A program made the translations under genes and the position numbers. The notes below the pieces were generated by a model, which was not told where the DNA came from, searched no databases, and saw only the letters and a program-made list of their open reading frames with translations. This document shows positions 61,236 through 64,000 of a stretch of 64,000 nt of DNA, piece by piece. Position 1 is the stretch's first letter. Each line of letters starts with the position of its first letter. Source of the DNA: Nocardioides sp. Arc9.136 (GTDB lineage: Bacteria > Actinomycetota > Actinomycetes > Propionibacteriales > Nocardioidaceae); NCBI RefSeq assembly GCF_030506255.1, contig NZ_CP113431.1:2792001-2856000 (forward strand). The letters run 5' to 3'.

Positions 61236-61570
61236 GCGCCTACGACTGGTCCTGCGTCGCGCTCATCGCCGGCGCGATCGTCGCGATGTCGATCTACGTC
61301 TACGTCGTCGACCCGGCCCGCCAGGAGCGGAAGCACCGCGAGCAGGCCGAGGACCAGGTCGCGCTCGCCCGCGCGACCGGCGTCCTCTCCCCCGACCACA
61401 CCGAGTGCCACGGCGGCTGCGGTCTCGTCCTCTGCCTCGACGACGTCACCTGCCCCGGCCACGCCGTCACCGAGTGCACCCACCACGGGCTGCTCTGCGG
61501 CGACTGCCGTCTCGCCGACTGCACCGACTGCCGACTCGACGCCGCTCACGACGCGGGGGTGCTGGGATGA
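61232..61570 (+). CDS. membrane-anchored cysteine-rich protein
   Basis: A 112-residue protein with one N-terminal membrane helix (VALIAGAIVAMSIYVYVV) and a C-terminal half with eight cysteines and several histidines (HTECHGGCG, CLDDVTCPGH, ECTHHGLLCGDCRLADCTDC). The spacing suggests two zinc-binding knots. Its role in the element is unknown. Confidence 0.7.
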   Translation: MSAYDWSCVALIAGAIVAMSIYVYVVDPARQERKHREQAEDQVALARATGVLSPDHTECHGGCGLVLCLDDVTCPGHAVTECTHHGLLCGDCRLADCTDCRLDAAHDAGVLG

Positions 61571-61932
61571 CCACCGACACCCGCTGGGCTGTGCCCGCCG
61601 ACGCGTTCCTCACCGGCGGCCCCGTCGTCGCCGACGACCACGACGCGCTCGTCGACCTCGTCGACGCCGGCCTCTTCTACTGCGGTCGCTCGTTCCGCCA
61701 CGCCCGCCACGAGGTCACCAAGGACGGCCGCGACCTGTGGTGCTCGGGGCGCCGGTTCGGCGACGCCCGGCCGACGCCGAAGCACCGTGCGACCGCGCGG
61801 GTCGTGCACCGGTCGTACCCGCTCGACTTCCAGCCCCGGCACTGCGCCGGCACCAGCTGCCTCGGTCACGCCCACCCTGGCGAGCCGCAGCTGCCGGTGT
61901 GGGGCCCGGCCGGGCAGGACGTGATCCCGTGA
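61567..61932 (+). CDS. phage early hypothetical protein with Cys/His pairs
   Basis: A 121-residue protein. Cys and His residues (FYCGRSFRHARHEV, LWCSGRRFG, RHCAGTSCLGHAH) hint at metal binding. ATGA overlap on the left and GTGA on the right keep it in the same translational chain as the nuclease. Confidence 0.68.
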   Translation: MTTDTRWAVPADAFLTGGPVVADDHDALVDLVDAGLFYCGRSFRHARHEVTKDGRDLWCSGRRFGDARPTPKHRATARVVHRSYPLDFQPRHCAGTSCLGHAHPGEPQLPVWGPAGQDVIP

Positions 61933-62957
61933 GCGCCCCGGACGAGCACGAGATGACCGGCCCGCTGCGGATCCACGGCGACGACGTCCCCGTCGTCACC
62001 GGCCGACCGATGGACCACAAGGCCCAGCCGAAGAAGAAGGACAAGGGCCCCATCCCCGCACGGCAGGGGAACGGCTACTACGCCGACCACGCCACCGGCG
62101 ACCGCCTCCGCTCCGTCACCACCATCCTCTCCGGCGGCGTTCCCAAGCCCGCGCTCGTCCACTGGGCCGGGAACACCTGCACCGACGCCGCCATCGAGGC
62201 GCTCCCCCTCCTGGTCGCCGCGTCGCGCCGGCCCGAGCAGCTCGCCGAGCTGCGGAACTGGATCACCCGGGCGCACACCCGGAAGAAGGACGAGCGCGCC
62301 GAGGTCGGGTCCGCGGTCCACGCGATCATCGAGTCCCGCCTCCTCGGCACCCCCCTGCCCGCGTCGGTCACGGTGGCCGGCCAGGAGTGGGCGTTCGACG
62401 GGCCGGAGCTCGCGCCGTTCATCGAGCAGTTCGCCCGCATGGAGGCCGAGTGGCGTCCGCGGTGGACGGCCTCGGAGATGGTGGTGGCGAACGCCGAACA
62501 CGGCTGGGCCGGGACGTTGGACTACACGATCGCCGCGGATGGGCTGATCGGCGACATGCTCCGCGCCCGCGGGTACGTCGTCGACCCGGCCGGCGACCTG
62601 ATGGGCGACACGAAGACCGGCGGCGAGTGGGACCGGATCACGTCCGGTGGTCACGTGCACGGGGTCTACCCGGAAGCCGGGCTGCAGATGTCGGCGTACC
62701 GGAAGGCGAAGGTCGCGTGGCTGCGTGACGGGTCGCGGGTGCCGATGCCGGCGACCGCTGAGGTGGGCGTGATCCTGCACCTCCGGCCGGAGGGCTACCG
62801 GCTCTACCCGGTGCGGTGCGGGGAGCTGGAGTACTCCTACTTCCGGCACGCGCAGATGGTCGACGAGTGGTCCTCGCGGATCGCGTCGGCTCGGGCTGAT
62901 GCCCCGGTGATCGGTGGGGCGCTGGTGCCGCCGGCTGCCCGTGGGGCGGTGGCCTGA
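61929..62957 (+). CDS. PD-(D/E)XK nuclease-like protein
   Basis: A 342-residue protein of the RecB/Cas4-like nuclease family. EVGSAVHAIIESRL gives the conserved G-x-x-x-H-x-x-x-E motif, and the active site fits D (DYTI region) and D-T-K in LMGDTKTGGEWD. Similar actinophage proteins act as exonucleases in recombination or replication. GTG start overlapping the previous stop; TGATG overlap with the next gene. Confidence 0.8.
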   Translation: MSAPDEHEMTGPLRIHGDDVPVVTGRPMDHKAQPKKKDKGPIPARQGNGYYADHATGDRLRSVTTILSGGVPKPALVHWAGNTCTDAAIEALPLLVAASRRPEQLAELRNWITRAHTRKKDERAEVGSAVHAIIESRLLGTPLPASVTVAGQEWAFDGPELAPFIEQFARMEAEWRPRWTASEMVVANAEHGWAGTLDYTIAADGLIGDMLRARGYVVDPAGDLMGDTKTGGEWDRITSGGHVHGVYPEAGLQMSAYRKAKVAWLRDGSRVPMPATAEVGVILHLRPEGYRLYPVRCGELEYSYFRHAQMVDEWSSRIASARADAPVIGGALVPPAARGAVA

Positions 62958-63238
62958 TGAAGACCCAGGCCGACCTTCTCGCCGCGCTCGGCGGCGCCGT
63001 CGACCGAGCGCGCGACGCCGCCCGCCAGGCCGACACCGACGAGGTTCTCGTGTGCTTCGTCGGCACTTGCGACAAGCCAGCTCAGCCCGAGCACACCCCG
63101 TGCTGCTCATCCACGTTCCACGGCAAGGCCTTCTGCTGCGAGCACTACTGCCGCGCTCACTTCGTCGAGGCCCACCCGTGCTCTCCCGACTCCCACGCAG
63201 CGGCGAAGGCCGCCCAAGTCCCGACCACGAAGGACTGA
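62957..63238 (+). CDS. cysteine/histidine-rich small phage protein
   Basis: A 93-residue protein. The region VCFVGTC, HTPCCSSTFHGKAFCCEHYCRAHFVEAHPC holds seven cysteines and several histidines in zinc-finger-like spacing. Coupled to the nuclease gene, it may assist DNA binding. Confidence 0.68.
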   Translation: MKTQADLLAALGGAVDRARDAARQADTDEVLVCFVGTCDKPAQPEHTPCCSSTFHGKAFCCEHYCRAHFVEAHPCSPDSHAAAKAAQVPTTKD

Positions 63239-63241
63239 CCC

Positions 63242-64000
63242 ATGCCCATCCTCGACATCCAGAAGCGAGCCCGCGAGCTCGGCCGCATCCGCATCGGCCA
63301 GGTCGTGCCCACCAGCAACGGCAAGACCCGCCCCGAGAAGCTCGACCGCTTCCGCCTCACCTCCCACTCCCGCCCCCTCCTCGAGAAGGTCGCCGAGCTC
63401 TACGGCGGCGAAGTCGCCGAGTGGCAGCCCCAGGGCGGCGGCACCAAGGCCTGGGAGGTCATCACCGACTCCAAGCGCCTCCCCATCATGGTCCCCCCGC
63501 AGCCCGTCACCCAGTGGTACGAGTACTGGACCGGCGGCGGCTGCAAGCACCGCTGCGACGGCCACACCAACGTCCTCACCGACGAGCTCTGCGACCCCGA
63601 GGACTTCGGCCACCAGGAGGCCATCAAGCGGCCCACCACCCGCCTCAACGTCGTCCTCCGCGACGTCGAGGGCATCGGCGTGTGGCGCCTGGAGACCCAC
63701 GGCTTCAACGCCGCCGTCGAGCTCCCCGACGCCGCCGAGTTCCTCGCGGCCGCCGGCGGCTACGTCAACGGCTGGGTCTCCCTCGAGCCCCGCACCAGCA
63801 AGGCCGAGGTCCCCGACCGGCAGAACGGCGGGACGAAGATCCAGACCCGCCACTTCCACGTGCCGATCATCGAGATCGACGTGACCCCGTCCGAGCTGAT
63901 GGCCGGGCGTGGCCGCGTCGCGACCCCGGCGCTCGCGGGCCCGGTGCCCGGCCCGGCCGCGCTGCCGGCAGGTGGGCCGGCCGCGGTCGTCAACCCGTAC
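63242..64000 (+). CDS. gp3-like protein (recombination directionality factor family), partial
   Basis: 253 codons are visible; the right edge cuts the gene. MPILDIQKRARELGRIRIGQV, FRLTSHSRPLLEKVAELYGGEV and WEYWTGGGCKHRCDG-like segments match the phiC31 gp3 family, in which some members switch serine integrases toward excision while others have no known role. A tRNA-half attachment site argues for a tyrosine integrase here, so the RDF function is uncertain. Confidence 0.75.
   Translation, partial: MPILDIQKRARELGRIRIGQVVPTSNGKTRPEKLDRFRLTSHSRPLLEKVAELYGGEVAEWQPQGGGTKAWEVITDSKRLPIMVPPQPVTQWYEYWTGGGCKHRCDGHTNVLTDELCDPEDFGHQEAIKRPTTRLNVVLRDVEGIGVWRLETHGFNAAVELPDAAEFLAAAGGYVNGWVSLEPRTSKAEVPDRQNGGTKIQTRHFHVPIIEIDVTPSELMAGRGRVATPALAGPVPGPAALPAGGPAAVVNPY

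Larger units (their letters stand above)
57766..64000. mobile_element. left end of an integrated phage-like element
   Basis: Bounded on the left by the tRNA-Val half and running past the window edge. Contents are a lipoprotein, ImmA-like protease and repressor on the minus strand, then a rightward early operon starting with a Cro-like gene and including a PD-(D/E)XK nuclease and a gp3-like protein. Genes overlap tightly and mostly lack chromosomal homologues, as in actinophage early regions. No integrase or structural genes are seen in this part. Confidence 0.82.

Overview
The window is a very GC-rich chromosome segment from an actinobacterium, most likely a Nocardioides-like member of the Propionibacteriales. 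This is inferred from codon use, frequent GTG starts, GTGA/ATGA overlaps and gene families; no 16S is present. Several blocks match the order known in Mycobacterium tuberculosis: glnA2-glnE, panB, and the Rv2230c-Rv2229c-Rv2228c trio (Nif3 protein, zinc-ribbon coiled coil, RNase H/phosphatase). RNase P RNA lies at about 30.06-30.46 kb.

Layout. 0-2.3 kb: end of a valine/isobutyrate catabolic operon. 2.2-5.0 kb: reverse-strand IclR, SDR, MarR and hydrolase genes. 5.1-6.7 kb: a SigB/F-type sigma factor, behind a five-unit 11-bp repeat array and a GTTT/GGGTA promoter, facing a STAS protein. 6.9-9.3 kb and 18.4-20.0 kb: a SipW-type signal peptidase, two secreted substrate candidates, an orphan OmpR-type regulator and an Hpt-like protein lacking its histidine. 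9.6-11.9 kb: PepSY and other membrane proteins. 12.0-18.3 kb: nitrogen operon glnA2/membrane protein/amidotransferase/glnE/PEP-mutase-like protein. 20.2-27.9 kb: NAD synthase, panB, a PQQ-type dehydrogenase and a TauABC-like ABC transporter. 28-35.5 kb: small genes, a decayed ATP-grasp gene, rnpB, regulators, and an ECF sigma factor with a beta-propeller protein. 35.7-50.9 kb: a PAS/GAF/PP2C phosphatase, alcohol dehydrogenase, metalloprotease, RNB ribonuclease, YaaA, the Rv2228c-2230c trio, acyl-CoA ligase, an Rv2629-like protein and an SDR. 51.0-57.7 kb: a two-component system with two charged secreted proteins, an MFS transporter and a Ser/Thr kinase.

From 57.77 kb to the right edge lies the left end of an integrated phage-like element. 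It begins at an orphan 3' half of a tRNA-Val(TAC) on the minus strand, the expected footprint of integration into a tRNA gene. It continues with a lipoprotein, an ImmA-like protease, a repressor, a divergent Cro-like gene with paired TTGTACAA operators, and a tightly overlapping string of small early genes. That string includes a PD-(D/E)XK nuclease and a truncated gp3-like protein. The intact tRNA, and probably the integrase, should lie beyond 64 kb.

The most interesting signals are two sets of phased repeats that seem to define small regulons. One set (CTTGCGG and CTTGAG half-sites 11 bp apart, plus a conserved downstream block) sits before the SipW peptidase and both of its candidate substrates, and in one case is shared with the divergent orphan regulator gene. 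The other set (CTCAT units every 11 bp) sits before the 51.5-54.0 kb two-component operon and again before a separate secreted charged protein at 56.8 kb.
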